A stretch of DNA of 64,000 bases, from NCBI RefSeq assembly GCF_900157385.1, contig NZ_LT717699.1, positions 57,073-121,072 of the forward strand. The letters run 5' to 3'. This stretch comes from Mycobacterium terramassiliense. GTDB taxonomy: Bacteria; Actinomycetota; Actinomycetes; Mycobacteriales; Mycobacteriaceae. Of this stretch, positions 63,691-64,000 are shown piece after piece (position 1 is the first letter of the stretch; the number at the start of each line of letters is the position of its first letter). The notes beneath the pieces were generated by a model, which worked only from the letters and a program-made list of their open reading frames with translations, had not been told where the DNA came from and did not search any database. The translations under genes were made by a program, and so were the position numbers.

Positions 63691-64000
63691 ACACCTACGA
63701 CGCCATGTTCGACCTGTGGTTCCCCGCGGCGCTGGGCGCGCGCGCGGTGGTCGCCGACGATGCGGCCGACGCGGAGTCGGGCGGCGAAGCGTTGCCGGCC
63801 GACGACGTCGAAGCCATGCGCCAGATGCTGCTGGACCTGCTCAACGAGAACCCCGACCTCGCGGACATGGACGAGCGCCTGGTGGCGATGGTCGCGCGGA
63901 TCGTGGAGGCCTACGGCAAATACAGTTCCAGCCGCGGCCCGTCGTTCTCCTCGTATCAGGCGCTCAAGGCGATGGCGCTGGACGAATTGGAGGGCAAGCT
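63690..64000 (+). CDS. VWA/CoxE-like protein (Rv0959 family), internal fragment running off the window
   Basis: From 63690 one plus-strand frame is open to the window end (103 codons) with clear coding character: DTYDAMFDLWFPAALGAR, then DDVEAMRQMLLDLLNENPDL, IVEAYGKYSSSRGPSFSSYQ and ALKAMALDELEGK. This matches the region before the von Willebrand A domain of Rv0959-type proteins, partners of MoxR-like ATPases. It has no start codon of its own: its first part is absent and replaced by the fpg start. In M. tuberculosis the two genes are far apart. Confidence 0.82.

Overview
The window is GC-rich actinobacterial DNA with the gene order of a slow-growing Mycobacterium. From ligA to rnc it follows the M. 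tuberculosis Rv3014c-to-Rv2925c segment almost gene for gene, read here on the opposite strand. The phthiocerol/phenolic-glycolipid block that in M. tuberculosis lies between the Rv2963 permease and sepIVA is absent, and a ParA-like gene, a sulfotransferase/SDR cluster and WrbA are present. This resembles a non-PDIM slow grower such as the M. avium complex; the species is an inference.

Left end (1-6734): a perfect, spacer-less giant palindrome centred between 3367 and 3368. It carries two mirror copies of an ArsR/SRPBCC pair, ligA and the start of a PLP enzyme gene, and it probably continues past base 1. It is most likely a fold-back assembly or amplification chimera; the right-hand copy (3368-6734) joins normal chromosome.

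Centre: the block 6.5-29.6 kb holds an indirect tRNA-Gln charging set (gatC, gatA and gatB here; gltX, tRNA-Gln and tRNA-Glu further right), pfkA, an orphan EspI-like ParA ATPase, lppZ, a DoxX protein and Cfp6. It then runs through the branched-chain and serine cluster ilvB-ilvN-ilvC, serA, leuB, with leuC-leuD near 31-33 kb. ilvB is preceded by a Leu/Val-rich leader peptide and a terminator (attenuator), and leuCD by a divergent IclR regulator with an inverted-repeat operator. Next come hupB, mutT1, ppk1, cofC/fbiD, gpsA, ddlA (followed by a four-copy 55-bp VNTR), a DUF3515 protein, thiL and ung.

Accessory island (43.2-49.6 kb): a quinone-reductase-like MDR, SDRs (one of the mycofactocin-associated type), a DUF1214-like protein, a sulfotransferase and a SnoaL-like protein, lying between ung and rpmB.

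Right part (49.6-63.6 kb): rpmB, a DAK2/FakA-like protein, recG, an exported HNH nuclease, an aldo-keto reductase followed by the remnant of a second one, lipN, a DsbA-like/VKOR oxidative-folding pair, rsmD directly after VKOR with no pyruvate carboxylase gene between, coaD, a decayed purU, a permease behind a RicR-type copper operator, sepIVA, DUF177 and rnc. At about 63,690 the start of fpg (mutM) is joined abruptly to the interior of a VWA/CoxE-like gene (Rv0959 family), a second non-native junction.

Many genes start 6-8 bases after a TANNNT -10 box with no Shine-Dalgarno sequence, as expected of mycobacterial leaderless transcripts. I found no CRISPR array, prophage or intact insertion sequence. 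The most unusual structures are the giant palindrome, the fpg/VWA junction, the decayed genes, the VNTR and its relative near fpg, and the ilv attenuator.
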